The notes: generated from the letters alone by a model not told the origin. 64,000 nt of DNA from Apiotrichum sp. Y4204 (GCA_025531455.1 JAMYHL010000057.1:62001-126000); one strand, 5' to 3'. Positions 11,044-24,137 are shown, counted from the first letter of the stretch. Numbers and translations: made by a program.

Positions 11044-12915
11044 CTTGGCCCAGGCGCAAAGAGGTCAAGCTATTGGGACTGAAGATTTGGGAGGGGGAAG
11101 ACCGCGCCGATATCGGTGTCTGATGTTATAGCACATTCAGCGCTGGTAAGAGTGGTTTTTTGGCCTTGAGCACTGATGAGCACCAGCAAGATCTCGGGGT
11201 GGGGTGACAGTCATCGAAGTGGAGCATTCTATGGCTGCAATACCGATCGTGCTCGGTCTTCCCTCTCTCTATCCCTGTCCATTCTGTCATATCGCAGTGC
11301 GGTCCCTTGTTCGCTGAGTGCCTGATCAGTTGTCTGAGGAGTGAGCCACCGCGTCTCTAAAACGCCCGTGCTGGGTAGTCCCCTCGTTGCTCCAGTAGTG
11401 TGGCCGGACGCCACATCCCTGCCGGCCCGCAACTCGGCCTCACGCCCGCGCACAGCATCGTGTGGTGCTCCACCCCAGAGGCAGCGTTAGTCGAGGTCAA
11501 TGGACGCGTACCCGGGCATTGTGGAGCGGTCTCTGGATGTCAGTATTTTTGTTTGTTTCTTAAATGCGTTTGTGAGATCTGGGTGGGAAGAAGCTTGTCG
11601 GTATCAGAGCCGGGTTCCGCGCCCGGTGGCGCCCGCCGCAGCTGACAACTGGGCGCCAGTGCTTCGGATCCCATCTGTGCCGCCTTGCGTCTCTCTCTTC
11701 ATGAAAAACTGTGGCCGTAGGTTCGATGTTCGGGTGCACTGTTTACAGTGCCGATGCCGAGGTGACCATGATCAATAAAGGAAGCGGATGGTGAGTCTCG
11801 GCCTGAGTCGGAGTCGGGCAACGTACTCGGGGATGCGGACTAAATTGTCGTGTCTCGGTCTTTGCAGGGTGGCGTCTATCGCTCGCGTCAGACTGTAGGA
11901 TAAACTGCGTAATGGGATAAAAGTATAAATTATGCTTTCCTGATGGCCAGGAAATGTCAGACACATGGGTGGGGGAGTGGACGTCGGACACGGAACAGGG
12001 ATAAGATGGCTTTAGATGGCCGAAGGCAGGACGACGGTTCCCATGTCGTCGTACCCGTTCATTGGCCATGGGCGAGCTCGGCCCTACAAGATGCTGATCA
12101 ATGTACAGCAATCGCCAGAGTCCCAACACATTGTGATGCGGGCGACGAACCTGGGCTTTGGTTGTCGCTCGCTGGGCTCTATCTCATCCTGATCCCAAAT
12201 GCTAGTCGGGCATCGGGGCGTTGACGCCAATGAAGAAGACAGCGAAGACGGTCGCTGGCGAGCGATCGGATGAGGACAAGTTGCAACGTATGGTCCCTTA
12301 TATAGTGGAACCAGATCAGCGAGCATCCGCGGTCCGGACCGCGATCGCCGGCTCAGGCACCGAGGCACCGGCCAGAAGCACAATGATGACAGTAGTGATA
12401 CAGTGACACTCTTGCGTTGTGTCTTACTATATTTCTGGCCGTAATGGTCGCCAGTCGCCCGGCTGGCGAGCCGGTTAAGATCTCGGAAAAGAGCGTCGAT
12501 CCTCAGAGAGCTGTTAACGATCAGTGGACTCACGCTAGTTGCCTAGTAGTATAGTGTCTTCCCAAATGAGAAGTCAAATGGATTGCGACGCCGTTTTGGC
12601 CAGTTGGCCACCTGGATACGTTTGTTCGCATCCCGTCATGGCCATGATCGTATACATTTCGCAGTCTATGATAAAGTACATCCACATCGTCCACTCCTAG
12701 CTCTAAGTGACAATGGGGGTGCATGCAGGATGTGAAAGAAAATTGAGCGTGAACCCATCAAGCAAAGGCGATGGGAGTCTAGGAAATCCATGTGGTGGTG
12801 ATGATGGGGTTTGGTGTGGTCAAGCTGATACTGCCGAGTCCGTCTAGTTCTCGGGACAGCTCACCACGTCTAATGCAGAAATCTGCCAGAGTCTGCGAAT
12901 AAATATGTGCGACAA
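11044..12915. other. Intergenic region upstream of the Ser/Pro-rich gene
   Basis: About 1.9 kb between the divergent start of the Ser/Pro-rich gene and the 3' end of the GH16 gene. I see no family motif or GC3-rich frame. It probably holds promoter and leader sequence at the left and terminator sequence at the right. Confidence 0.45.
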
Positions 12916-15166
12916 CTAGCACTCCCGCTTGAACCTGTTCTTCGGCCACGACAGACCGGGAACATGGGGTACGAGCTGATCGAAGGTCGTGATGTTGGGG
13001 TTTGAGAATGCGGGTAGAATACTGAGAATGTTAGATAACGTACGCATGGTGCCACCCACCTTTCAATGTAGTCTTTAGTGGGATAGTCTGGCGGGTTGCA
13101 GCCAATGTTCTTCTTGGCCGGGTCCTGGTACACGCGGATGTGATCGACGTGCATCTCAACGGGGAAGTAACTCCTGAGGCCGTCGTAGCTGATCATTAGC
13201 ATCGATTCCCAGGGTCTCGTATGGCTTTGAAACACTTACTCGACTGCGCCGAAGTTCTCAGAGAGACCCAAGTTGGCAATGATGTACATGGGCTCGACAG
13301 AAACAAGACGCTGCCCAATCTGTGCCTTGGCGTTGGGGCCCATAGCCGACTGCCGGAGCGTCCAAATCTTCTGGCCAGTAGACAGCCAAGTGATGTAGCC
13401 ATCATCACCAGGCATGTACTCGAAACCATAACGAGAGAAGCAGCCCGTCGCGTTCGTGTAGCAGTTGGAATCGGTTTTTGCAAGGACCGAAGTCGCCTGT
13501 TGGTACACACCACCGAAGTAGGGGTTGTAGTACGAGTCCTTCGTCTCGTAGAGCGAAGTGGTCACGTCGGTTTCATTGATGTACCCGTACTTGGGGTTAA
13601 AAGGAGCCCACTGACCAGAGAGCGAGACCTGACCGTAGGTGTCGTGGACAAGAGCCTCAAACATATCAATTTCGGGGGCAGAGCGGCCGATAAAGGTACC
13701 ATCGGAGCGCTTGGGACCAGGGTGTAGCTTGTCTCCAGGACATGTGCACGCCGAGAGACGCTGACCGGGCAGGTAGCTAATGCTACCATCGTTGTACTCG
13801 TCACCGTCCTCGGGATCCAGCTTTGGGAGGCCTTCGAATGTTTGGTTGGCAAGAGTGCCAACATCACACGAGTCGTATGAATACGGCCACATGCCGTCGA
13901 GCGACCCACCATAGCCGACGCGACCCAGGTTACCCATGGTCCAGACGGCAGGCCACATGCCCTTAACCGTGGCAGTCGCAGGGAGCGAGACTGCAGCCTC
14001 TATGTAGCCGCCAGTAAAGCAGAACTGGTTCCAACTGGTTATCACTAGTGTAAGCTCACAGCAGCTCATGCAAAGACTTACTGCCGCCCATAAATTGCAT
14101 GCCACGGGTTGGGGTGTCGTCGAAACGAATGACAAGCGCGCCGTCCCTGGTAGTGACTGCAGCAGGATCGTACCATTCCTTGTTGTTGGTACCCCAGTAG
14201 TGGAGATCGACGGCCGTCCAGTAGGGGTCGTCACCAGGGTAGAAGGAGCGGCCGTCACGGTTAAACTCATCAGAAAACACCAGCTCCCACTGTTCGCCAG
14301 TCTCCATAGAGGTCCACGAGTACGCCTCGGGAGGAGTGTCGGGGTCGATGAGAGCAAAGTGACCAAGATCAGGCAACTGTCCAGAGGCATTCACGCCTCC
14401 AATGTTGTAACCTCCGGCGGTGGGCAGGTCCTTCTCGGCGAAGTGTGATATGATAGGGTATCCTGCGAACAAAGTCACGACGGCGAGAACCAAGATGAAC
14501 AAACATCCCAAGTTCTCAAGTCCACGCCAAGTGCAGAGCGCGGCAATGCCAGTTGGGCCGGTCCGAAGGTTGGGGTCATGAAGGGCATCGTCCTCCTCGG
14601 GACCGTGGGTCCACCACTGACCCTGTGAGTGTCAGAAAGTGTGCCTCGGGAGCAAGTGAAGGGGAAACCCGGGAAAGTCACACGCGCGCACACGCGAGCC
14701 ACTGTAGAACGTGACATGGAATGTCATGCCGTGCCGAGCTCAAAAAAGTTCGTATTTGGAGGTGGTCCTATTACTAGGGCCACCGCCACCAGCCCGTCGA
14801 CCACAGTTCACGACTGCACATGGTACTTACAGATTTCTCGCCACCAGGGGACTGCGTGTCGCCGTTGCGACGGTAGAGGGCGTCGGCGCTGTGGCCCTGT
14901 AGGGGAGGCACGTCGCTGAACGAGCCGTGTTCGGACGGAGACGCGCTACCATATGCGTTGGCGGTGGGGTGGTGGTAAGGGTTGTGGCCGCCCGAGTCAG
15001 AGCTGGAGCCGCCGCCAGGCGACGGAGACGGCGAGTAGTAGTTCTGTTGGTTCATGGGGGGTAGGATCGGCGTGTTGGACGGGGCCGGCGACGGAGGGTC
15101 CTCTAGGGCTTGATACCCTCCACTGTTACTGTTCTGCGGATTCTTGTTGCGGTCGTATGAGAACAT
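12916..15166 (-). CDS. SKN1/KRE6 family protein (GH16), beta-1,6-glucan synthesis
   Basis: Five exons read on the minus strand: 15166-14831, 14622-14082, 14044-13240, 13188-13060 and 13021-12916, giving 638 residues. Introns are 208, 37, 51 and 38 nt. The family comprises type II membrane proteins of the secretory pathway needed for cell-wall beta-1,6-glucan. Residues 1-112 are a disordered Ser/Pro/Gly-rich cytosolic tail. One transmembrane helix lies at about 152-170 ([17 protein letters not shown]). The lumenal GH16 fold follows, with [10 protein letters not shown], the [16 protein letters not shown] motif created exactly by the 37-nt splice, and the catalytic EIDMFE at 417-422. The C-terminus [10 protein letters not shown] matches family ends. 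Together with the chitin deacetylase it gives this window a cell-wall theme, although the two genes are not adjacent. Whether it is a hydrolase or a transglycosylase is unsettled for the family. Confidence 0.93.
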
Positions 15167-18100
15167 GCTGTGATGGCGAGGGGTAGAGGATAAATATAAA
15201 CGAGCGCCAGATGCTCGCTCACTGCTGGGCGCGGGACAGTGAGGGTGGGAGGCGGGGCAGGTGGGCGACAAGCGCGGTTGCGTGACACCAGCTGACAACA
15301 ATCAATGTTGTGGGAAAAAGAAGAAGAGGATGAGGCAGTCTAATCGACGCCGCTGAAGGGAGGAGAAGAAGAAAGGGGACTGGGACTATCTAGAACCGAC
15401 TTCTTAAACAAGAATGGCGGAAAACGAGTGTGAGGGGGGGCTGGTGGAGACGAGAGCGGCTAGAAGAGTGGAAAGGGGAGGGGCGAGAGGGATGCGGCGG
15501 AGACAAGGAGGGGTAGCGAGTGGACGGAGAGGAGAATGAAGGAGATGAGATAGGTGGTCCGGTGGTGGGTGTGTCTTGTTGTGCGCGTGTCCGTTGATGT
15601 GTGATTGAAGGGGCAGCACGGCAAAGGGAGCAAGGGAACGGGAGTGATGAGTTGTGGTCAGAGGTTGACGCGGCAGGGATAAGGAAGGCGGAGAGAAGAG
15701 CTGAGAGGTAATAGGGGATGGAATCGGAGGAATAGCGAAAGAGAGAGAGAGAGATCAATGGTCTGGCTAGAGGGTGTGTTGATTGTTGGCTGAGAAGAGA
15801 GAGAGAGATACACAAGCGCACTGACAATTCATCAATAGGATAGAGAGCAAAAGAGGCAGCCAAACAGCACAGCCAGCGCGTCCAGGATGGTCAGGATCCC
15901 ATCGGAGGGGCCAAGAAAGGCCGCGCAGCAGACGGCGACGAGCACTCGTGCAATGGCAATGGCAATGGCACAAGCGCCACCAGCCGGCCTCCAGGATCCA
16001 GGGGCCAGGGGGAGGTATAGGGGGCAACGCGACGGTCCAAAAGGCAGCTGGGCAGGGAAAGGGTAAAGTGGGTGGCAAAGGGACGATTGTCTTGGCGGCG
16101 TCTTGGAGCCCTCTTGGGGCTCTCTTGGTATGCTCCATTCCCCTCTTGGCTTGTTGCTCCCCTGCCTCCGGGGCTGGCAATGGCGCAATCGTGCATGCGC
16201 CTGTCCAGCTGGCGCCTACAGGCCGTGAAGTAGGTTGCAGCGACAGAAAACAAGACGCGTCCAAAGGTAGTGTAAAAAGAGACAAAGGACGAAGCAAAAG
16301 AATCAGTTGTCGAAAAGCAAAGCAAACGCGTGTGCAGAAGGGTAAGGGAGGAGATCGAGAAAAGTCTGCAGATTAAGCGGGATGAGCGGAGGGATCTTCG
16401 ATCTGCACTGTGCCTAGGCCTTTAGCGCAAAAGAGAGGAAAAACCTATACCAGGGTTCCAGTGAACACGCTTCCTCTGCTCTTCCTCCTTCCAACATCAT
16501 CTCAAGCAAGACACACTACGAGCTTATATGCGCTTTTACATTATACAGTGTGCTTGGTATGCTGCGCGTTGCATCCCGCCATTTGTACAGCGTGTACAAG
16601 TATGCATCTTGGCGCTTGCGAGATTGATTTTCCTCCTCTCACCACCCGCCCTGATGTGTACCTGGCTAGACTCCCTGAGGGCAAGCTCTGGCCGCCCTCG
16701 TTCTGCCTAATAGCTCCTTTTCCTGGCGTTCGAGGCCGGCAGCGCCAGCGTTCCAGGTTCCAGGTTGCTCGCCAACGCGCCTCACCCAAACCCAATTTGT
16801 GTTATCCTGCAGGCCGGTCCAGTGTGGGCGCAACCCGGGAAAGCCGACCGTCACCGTCACGCTATGATCGTGTGTCCGGCCGCCGTCTGGGCCAGATGTG
16901 CGCGATCCTCGGAGAGATATTCGAACCGTTTGCGATTTCGAGCTGGGTAAGAGAGGGGCCAAAAGGGAGCAGGACGGCCACCATCTGCGACCTGCGACGT
17001 AGCGCGACCTGCGAAGAGACTGGAGCCACGAGGCCTGCTTCTAGCGTCTCGATCTCCACGCGCATCCTGCTGATCGCTCGGATCCTTCGGGACAAGCAGC
17101 CGGAAGTCGTCCCTGAGTGACCCTGGTTTCTGCCACAGGGCGAGACCCAACTTCTGGCTCCTCTCCTTCCTTCCCCTTTCCCCTCAGCCGCCTCGGGGCC
17201 TGTTGCACATTCCGCGAGCAAGGGCTATCGGCAGCTTCAGGCCATCTCAATCCGGAAGCTGGGAGTCCGCCCAGACTAGCCCGTCAGAGGCCGTCGACAG
17301 CCATGATTGTAGTGTGCACAGCGCGCAGCACTCGCAGGTCGCAGCTCGCAGCATTCCGCCGCCAGCCGTCGGAGTCTCGACGCCGCCGCTTGGCAGCTGC
17401 GGACTATGTGCGTGCTCGGAGCGTCGGGTGGTGACTCGGTGACAACCGTGACATGCCCAGGGTCTTGGCAGCTTGGCTCAACCTTATCGGGCCATACCCC
17501 AGAACCATGCTGGCTTGGCGAAGGATTCCGGCTGTACCCTCCAGGCTGAAGGCTGCAGGCAGGCTGAAGTTTAAAGCTGCATGCTCCTGCTGTGTCTTCC
17601 CCCATTGCTTGGCATGATATCACCGGTAGAGGGTGCACCAGTGCACTCCTCGCTCGTTCTGCCAGTTGGTCGCGTGATCGGCGGCACGGAGGGAATCGCT
17701 CTTGACGGGCCGAGTGGAGTGCTCAGTGCAGGTGCGCGGTGTAGGTCCCCAAGCATTTCTGTGGTCAGCGACTCCAGAGTGGACCGCTTCGTCGTCAGTG
17801 TCAGTGTCGATGTGGGTGGCAGTGATCCGCGTTCAAGGAGGTGGGCAGGGATGGTCACCTGCGAGCTCCAAGTGTGGTCCTGCAACGTGTGCCGTTAGCT
17901 TGCCAATTGTCAACATGTCCGACCTCGCTGTACACAGGCGGCTAGGCGGACTGTGGAATCTCGGTACATATGTGAAACTCGTCGCCATCCCATAATCACC
18001 CTGGCCCAAGTCGCCGCTCACCGAAGACGTCAGCCAAGCTTGGGGATATATACCAAGACGTCTCAGATTCCCTGTTAGCTACTGAGTTCTTGAGTTCTTG

Positions 18101-19977
18101 GCTTCTCGAACACCCCAGCTAGGTCAGCCAAGACGAGTTTTCTTCAATCGGGCAGGGGGATCAAGAGCCAAGACTGCTAGCTGCTGGGTGCTAGACGAGG
18201 ATAATTGCTAGACGAGGGTGACGAGGAGCCGGGGGCGGGACGGATGTCAGGGATGCCGGAGCCGTGCCGCGCCCCCCTTGCTGGAACACGCCGCCGCGCT
18301 GAGGTCGCGATCGAGTGGTATACGGTATGTGAGAAGGGTGACATCCCAAGTTCCCAAACTCAATCCCAATCTCAGGCTGAATCTCAAGCTCAATCGCAAG
18401 CTCAATCTACCCTGTATCTTTGAGGACATAACCATGACTGTTATGGTGTCTGGTCTAGATTTTTCAGATCCTCTCAAGTGGGGAGACACTTTCTCCTGGG
18501 GGTCCTCGGTATCTCACGGTAACTGCGGGCCCTCAAGTTGATGACCAGGGCAAGAACTCGTGACTCTCATCTCCTTGGTCCATTGACTCACCAGCTATAT
18601 TGATTCACAACCACGAGGCAGTCTCATTCATCATCACTTCATTCCGCCTCCGCGATCTACTGACCTAGCTGATCTATAGCTATCTATAGGTCGTTCACAT
18701 GGTCAAGACTACACGTCCGCGAGCTCGCGTGCTCTCACCGCGAGGGCGTACGACGTCCACACACGCGCGTACGCCCCCCGGAGCCCGGATGCAGAAGCGC
18801 CGAGATCGAGATGAGCATTATGCGCAGATGAGCATCTGAGATGAACGCCACCACGCGCGGTCCCATTCTTTGTCCAGTAATTCTAGTCTATTCACGGCAA
18901 TATCACTCTTCTTGCGCTTCTACGCTCGTGCATCCTCTGCGCCCCGGGCGCACTGACTCTGGCCCTCTCTTGATTGTTGATTCCCGCACCGATCGCGTTT
19001 CGGCGTCACTTGCAGAATTGCAGAATATCACAATTGAAAGAAACACCAATAGGGGATGTGGGGATGTGTGTTCACTCGGTTCACTCACCACGGCCGCATT
19101 CGCCCAGCATACGTCGCCTACCAATCCCACTCGATCAACTCACATGCACATACGGTCACACGATCACACGCATGTACACGCTAACCTCAAGCATACCTGC
19201 ACACGCGCACACGGGCAGATTTCTCGAACTTGTCGACTTGCTCGACTGCATGCAGCATGGTCCGGTTCGGGAACATGCTGATGCTCTGAAGGCTGCCCGC
19301 TTTGGATACGCTGATACGCACGCAAAGCGGTGAAGCACACTCGCTCCTCACAGATGCGTCCTTTTGCACAAACAGACGTTTATCCCCTCCCTTCAGCACT
19401 TCAGCCTCCTTTGCGCACGGTGCGCCGCGTCGTGGCCGTGGGCTCGCTCGTCTGTGCTGCCCTGCCGAGCGGGGAAAGACACGCAAAGGAAACATGATCT
19501 GCTCTTCTTGGCAGCTCACATGTCTGCATATCTGTTTAAACTGCAAACAAACTCATCTCCATTCACTCACATTTATTGCTCTCGCGCTCTCGCTTACTCG
19601 ACGCCCTTCGACCCCCCTTCGACCCCCCGTGGTATTCCCCTAGCGCCATTGATCTCCCGCTTCATCTCATCCATATAGCTGAACAATACCCCAGAGACAG
19701 CACACAACATTGCAGCGCACCCCGGTGCGACGTCTGATCGCCGCCCTGGTGTTTGGCACGACAAGGGCCGCGGCTCGAGCAAGATTACCCCGATCCGATA
19801 CCGCTCCCCCACCCTGCCACTCTCTCCCTCCGCTCTTCTCTTCACCTCGCTTCTCTTCGCTTTGCCTCGCGCCCCAGCTCGGGGTCTCGAGGTGTCTACC
19901 GCACTCGACTGCAGCTGCTGCGTCAACCCCTCTTTCCTCTCTTCACTCGACGCGTCGCCCATTGTCTCTTCCCGCAA
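15167..19977. other. Long intergenic region with CT/GA-rich leader of the GH16 gene
   Basis: About 4.8 kb without a convincing gene. From about 15300 to 15850 the plus strand is purine-rich (runs of GAGAGA), that is CT-rich on the minus strand, as expected for a fungal promoter and leader of the GH16 gene. Open frames around 16410-17120 have no family motif. From about 19400 to 19977 the plus strand is CT-rich, consistent with the leader of the next gene. A degenerate repeat sits at 18352-18408. Confidence 0.45.
18352..18408. repeat. Degenerate 6/12-bp tandem repeat
   Basis: Successive variants of ctcaat and caagct (for example aatctcaagctcaatcgcaa) over about 57 bases. In one plus-strand frame it would read as alternating Gln-Ser and Gln-Ala, but the surrounding frame shows no other sign of coding. 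Probably a non-coding minisatellite. Confidence 0.6.
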
Positions 19978-20808
19978 ATGGCCGAGCGAGAGCTCCGCCA
20001 GATCCTCGACCAGCTCGCTTCCGCCGCACCACCTCGCAAGCACCGCGATACCGACAGTGACGCGAAGACGAACAAGGTCACGGAAAAGGCCTCGGGGACT
20101 GTAAGTCGATATCGTCCTTGCAACTTAAACTCCAACCTATAACACCAGGCGTTCTCACTCCTCTCTTCCCTCCTGCACCCCAAAATGACGACGCGGCCAC
20201 CACCACCACAAGGCCAGCCGGGGCTCACGAGCGCGCGCCTCAACTCGCTCCTCGACATGCTCTCGTTCACGGGCAAGCGAAAAGGCCCGCCGGCGCTGAA
20301 TCTGAGGGAAACAAAGGGGAAGCCGCGGAGTTCAGACGACGAGGATGGCGAGGACGGCGACGAGGAAGAGGTCGAGGAACGCGTGGGACAGCCGATGCGG
20401 CGGGGATCAGAGTCGGTGAGTGTCATGTGAGCGCGTGCGACGCGCTGGTGGCATGAGGACCAGGCTGGTGGATCCCTTCGGTTCGGGTTCCACCTTGAGC
20501 TTCGGAAAGGAAGGAATGTTCTCCATTCGTTTTCTCCTCCGGTTTTCTCATGTCCGACGCCTTGCTTCTCTTTACATTTCGCTTACGGCCAGAGCTCCAC
20601 AACAACAGCAACGCCCACGGACCCATCACCGCATCTGGACACACACTGCGTCGACATGGACCGGCACTGGCGCCCGCAGAGCCCGCAATCGCCACAAAGC
20701 TCGGGGGTGGGGACTGCAAGGTGGGGCGTTAGCGGAAGCGGAAGTGGGAATGGGAATGGGAGTGGGAAGCGGGTGCGATTCTCGGAAGTGGTCATGATTG
20801 TTGGATAG
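19978..20808 (+). CDS. Small hypothetical protein with a C-terminal RVxF-type motif
   Basis: Three exons: 19978-20100, 20149-20415 and 20593-20808, giving 201 residues. All junctions are phase 0, with GTAAGT and GTGAGT donors and AG acceptors, and the second acceptor is preceded by a CTTAC branch-like site. Exon 1 begins MAERELRQILDQLAS, an amphipathic helix. The middle has a helix (LTSARLNSLLDMLSFTGKRK) followed by an acidic Asp/Glu tract. A Ser/Gly/Asn-rich linker leads to the end KRVRFSEVVMIVG. KRVRF fits the RVxF docking motif for protein phosphatase 1. There is no signal peptide or transmembrane segment. I do not recognise a named family. A phosphatase regulator is an inference from one short motif. 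CT-rich sequence upstream and GC3 bias in the exons support a real gene. Confidence 0.6.
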
Positions 20809-21452
20809 GTTGTAATTTCTGTAAGTGCACCGTCTCCTCGCGAGCGAAGAGGTGATTATCGGATTCAGTTCCTTTTGTTGCGGCGGCTGACGAAAGACGC
20901 GGCTCAACACACACTGCATTACTATTGTACATATCAGGCGCGAGGCCAGCAGTAATGGGACTGGGAATGCACATTGTAACTACCGGGTGAAGTCTCGAGG
21001 ATCGAACGTCGGGTCCCGGAGGTGCGATGGCCCCAGTGACCCGAAGGGGCGAAGATGCTTGAGATGTAAGGGCATGCACGTGGTCTCGCACCAGACGCTC
21101 GCACCCGTCGCACTGTACTGCTCGCACCCAAATTCCTACACGTCGAAAAGCAGGCGACAATGGCACTGCCCTCTGTGGTTTGTGATCTTGCTCCTCTTTT
21201 GCATGCTCTCTTTTACTCTTTATCCAATCTTCCATCCTACCAGCCAGCATGCCGCACTGTAGACTGTGAGTACCCCACTTCCTCTTTCTCTATCGTCGTG
21301 ATGATATACAAATCAAGCATAGTTCAATCAGATTTATCATGATCGAATCATACCATCGTCTTTCGCTCCTATCTGACTCTCTCCCCTCCTCTTCATTTCC
21401 AGAAACAACGCTAACTATTAGCTCCGTTCTGCCGTATAGTATGTAGTATGTA
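20809..21452. other. Convergent intergenic region
   Basis: Lies between the 3' ends of the RVxF-motif gene (+) and the F-box-like locus (-). It is richer in A and T in its second half. No gene is visible. Confidence 0.5.
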
Positions 21453-22698
21453 CTAAGTCCAAATGAAGCGCAGCGCGTCGTCCCACCGCTCCTCCGGCCC
21501 GAGGACTAAAACCGTCATACACCACCCACCATCTCTTCCCCGATTAGCCTGCTCGACGAGGTACCTCTCGAACGTGCCTCTCTCATCCCGTTCAGCGGAG
21601 AAGTATCCCGCGTCAAGCCACGCAATGTGTTCGGGCTTAAGCGCATGCACACCCGAGACATAAACTTCCGAGTGCAGTGTTGAAATGGCGTGACGCATGT
21701 GTCTAATGAGGCTACGCAGCCGCACATTGTCGGGGTTCTCGCCCTCGTCCTCATCCTCACCCCTGTCCGCACCGTTTTGCTTCACTGGGGCGTCCTCGGC
21801 GTTGTCTGTTGGTGCAGGGGAATCCAAGGGTACGAGGACTTTTGCAGCAAGCGGCTCAAAATCGTACGTCACCGACCCCCAGTGGACGTCCGTAGTGATG
21901 AGGGGGACGGGCGGCTCGTCCCCCGTGATCGGGAACACGACCATGTGGGCAAACATTTCGGGGTGAAGGCGATCGGCCGCCGTGCGCCAATTCTCGGCGT
22001 ATACTCGCGCCCAGTGCTTGCACCATGGCGCGCGTGAGACCCGTCCCTGCTCGTCGGGGATGAGAGTAAAGCGCGGCCCACGCGCGTACGGCCACATATT
22101 ACGCGCCGCCTCCGCCCCTCGGGTCTCAACACCGGTGCGGAAGATCGAAGGTTTTCCACCCAGCTCGAGAGCATACGGCCACCGCTGAGGGGCGTCGGTG
22201 AGCTCGTTGAGGAGTCTGAACAGATTCCGGTCGCCGTGCGGGCACTGCCCTGTGATCGTGATGTCTCGAGAATGAAAGAGCGGAAGGAGCGGGGCTCAGC
22301 CACGATATCGCGCTCGTCGATGGTCCACAGCTCGTAGGCGTTGCGGCCAAGCGAGGCGGTGCACGGACATGTGAGGACGAGGAAACCGGTGGTTGTCCGC
22401 CCCTCGATCAGACACGAGCATCGCCGGCCGCGCGGCGGAAGGTGAGGTTGAGCCGCGAGAGGTCGAGTCGCGCGTGCATGTGCCGGCACGTCGCGCGGAA
22501 GGCGAGGCGCGTGGCCCAGTCGCTGTAGCCCATGATTGCCTCGACGATGTGCGGGAACCCGCGCCAGTCAATCACGCCGTCGACGGGAGAGGTGAGCGCG
22601 GGAGGGGGCGCGGTGTCGCTTGCGGGCGCGGTGGGACGTGGACGTGCCCCGCGGGCGCGGGGGACAGCGGGTGCGGAGGCCTTGCGTTTGCGCGGCAT
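21453..22698 (-). pseudogene. F-box-like protein locus with two apparent frame breaks
   Basis: The start ATG 22698 opens a frame with a basic N-terminus and an F-box-like helix set (DWRGFPHIVEAIMGYSDWATR, then RATCRHMHARLD), ending at TGA 22408-22410. GC3-rich coding character continues in a second frame (LIEGRTTTGFLVLT to DERDIVAEPRS) and then, after about 22290, in a third frame that includes PLFHSRDITITGQCPHGDRN and WPYARGPRFTLIPD and ends at 21453. Each shift equals the loss of one base. I found no good splice pair that joins the three frames; a 121-nt option (22295-22415) has a GTGTCT donor and a TGAG acceptor and would remove the middle segment. So it is either a pseudogene, a locus with two sequence errors, or a gene with splicing I could not model. 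Such F-box-like proteins form large variable families in Trichosporonales. Confidence 0.5.
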
Positions 22699-24137
22699 GG
22701 CAAGACGTTAGTAGAGAGGAAAGTGTTGTCAAGGTCAAAATGTATCAGATGGCGAGTTGTTCTCTTCGACTCACATGAGCGTGAGATCGTATGAGACTTG
22801 CGACCCCGGACGTTTCAATCAGGAGCCGAACAAGAATGGCAGTGTGGTATCAGTTGATCTCGGGCTATCTTCGGAAAAATTACCAGAGGCCGACGTCAGG
22901 ATCGTCAGAATTTCCGATGGCTGCGCGTGGGAACATCATGGTGGCGCGGTGGCGGCTCATTGATATCCTCAATATCCTCAATATCCCTTCTATCCAGTCA
23001 TCCACCGTCATCTCCGGATCCGAGTCTGGGCCCACCACTCTCTCTCATATCACTCTCCCACGGCTGCTGCTTTTGATGGCCGACGGGCATCGATGAACCT
23101 TCGGCCACCGGGGCCGAGCTGCAACCTCTGCTTGCTGCAAGCGCGCAATGCATGCGGCAGTCGGCAGAAGCACAAGAGCAGCCAGCACGCCGGACGCTGC
23201 GCCCCCCATTTGCTGCGTTGCTGAGGGGGAGATAACGGTTGCCTCGACGACCGACAAGCGGCCAAAGTAGAACACATCTGTACCAGCTGTTAGTTGTGGG
23301 CGAGGGATTTAATTTATCTCTACTACTACTACTACTGCTGCTAATGATCCGTAAGCATCAGCATGTGTGGACGGACGGGAAAATACAGACCGTCGGCCCA
23401 TCTGGTTTATATATACGGTAGAAGGAGAAAGAGAAAGAGGAGAGGACGAGAGGATGGACAAAGAGGGAAAATGAAATATCTGGGCCGAGGCAATAACAAC
23501 ATGTCGCGGTAATGTGCCACTTTGCAGTACAAGGAGTGTGCGGTGCAGTCTCAGTCTCAGAATGTGTGGTTCGATTAGGGGGATAGGAGAATTAGGGAGG
23601 GGAGGGATATCGGGGGTGAGTTTGTGGGGGAATGAGCGGATGCGAACCCATACTCTCTATCAGGTGTAATCTCCCTTCATGAGCCGCCCTATGCAAGAAT
23701 CGTAACTCTACATCGCCTACTCGTCGTTGAACATCCCTTCCACGCCATCACTATCCAGCCCTGCGCCCTGCGCCCCTGCGTGTGCGACAACACGACCCAG
23801 GCGATAACAAAGGCCAAGGAGACACGGGAGCCGATTTAGCAACGTGCTCCACCCCACTTCACTCTGGTCCTCTCGCTCTTTCGTCACTCTCCCCAGTCTC
23901 CGTCACCCGTTGCGAGCTACGAACCGCACAGTGCCGTAGTGGTCTATCCTCTCAAATTCTCTTGACCTTTCATCTCCTCGCCATCCATCTTCCCCACGAC
24001 CCCTCTTGTTGTCACCAGCCCCGCCGTCCCAGCACCTCCACGCTCCAGGATATCGCCCATCCTGCCAGTGTGCCACTGATCCGGGGGTTTCGCACAACTT
24101 TTTATCAGACAACAACATCCCCAACAACAACAATACA
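22699..24137. other. Divergent promoter region, F-box-like locus to Zn2Cys6 gene
   Basis: About 1.4 kb. It contains a three-copy 9-bp repeat (atcctcaat) near 22974 and a microsatellite at 23320-23342. The stretch 23700-24137 is C- and T-rich with many CAA triplets before the ATG, typical of a leader of the downstream regulator. No exon is convincing. Confidence 0.5.
23320..23342. repeat. CTA/CTG triplet microsatellite
   Basis: Five to six CTA triplets followed by two to three CTG triplets in non-coding DNA upstream of the Zn2Cys6 gene. Confidence 0.85.

Noticed and set aside
16410..17120. Plus-strand frame of 236 codons
   Set aside because: No family motif, mixed composition with scattered Cys and Arg, and no C/G third-position preference.
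23045..23275. Minus-strand frame with a hydrophobic stretch resembling a small membrane protein
   Set aside because: The frame does not begin with ATG at that point, and the ATG two bases away starts a different frame without the hydrophobic segment.
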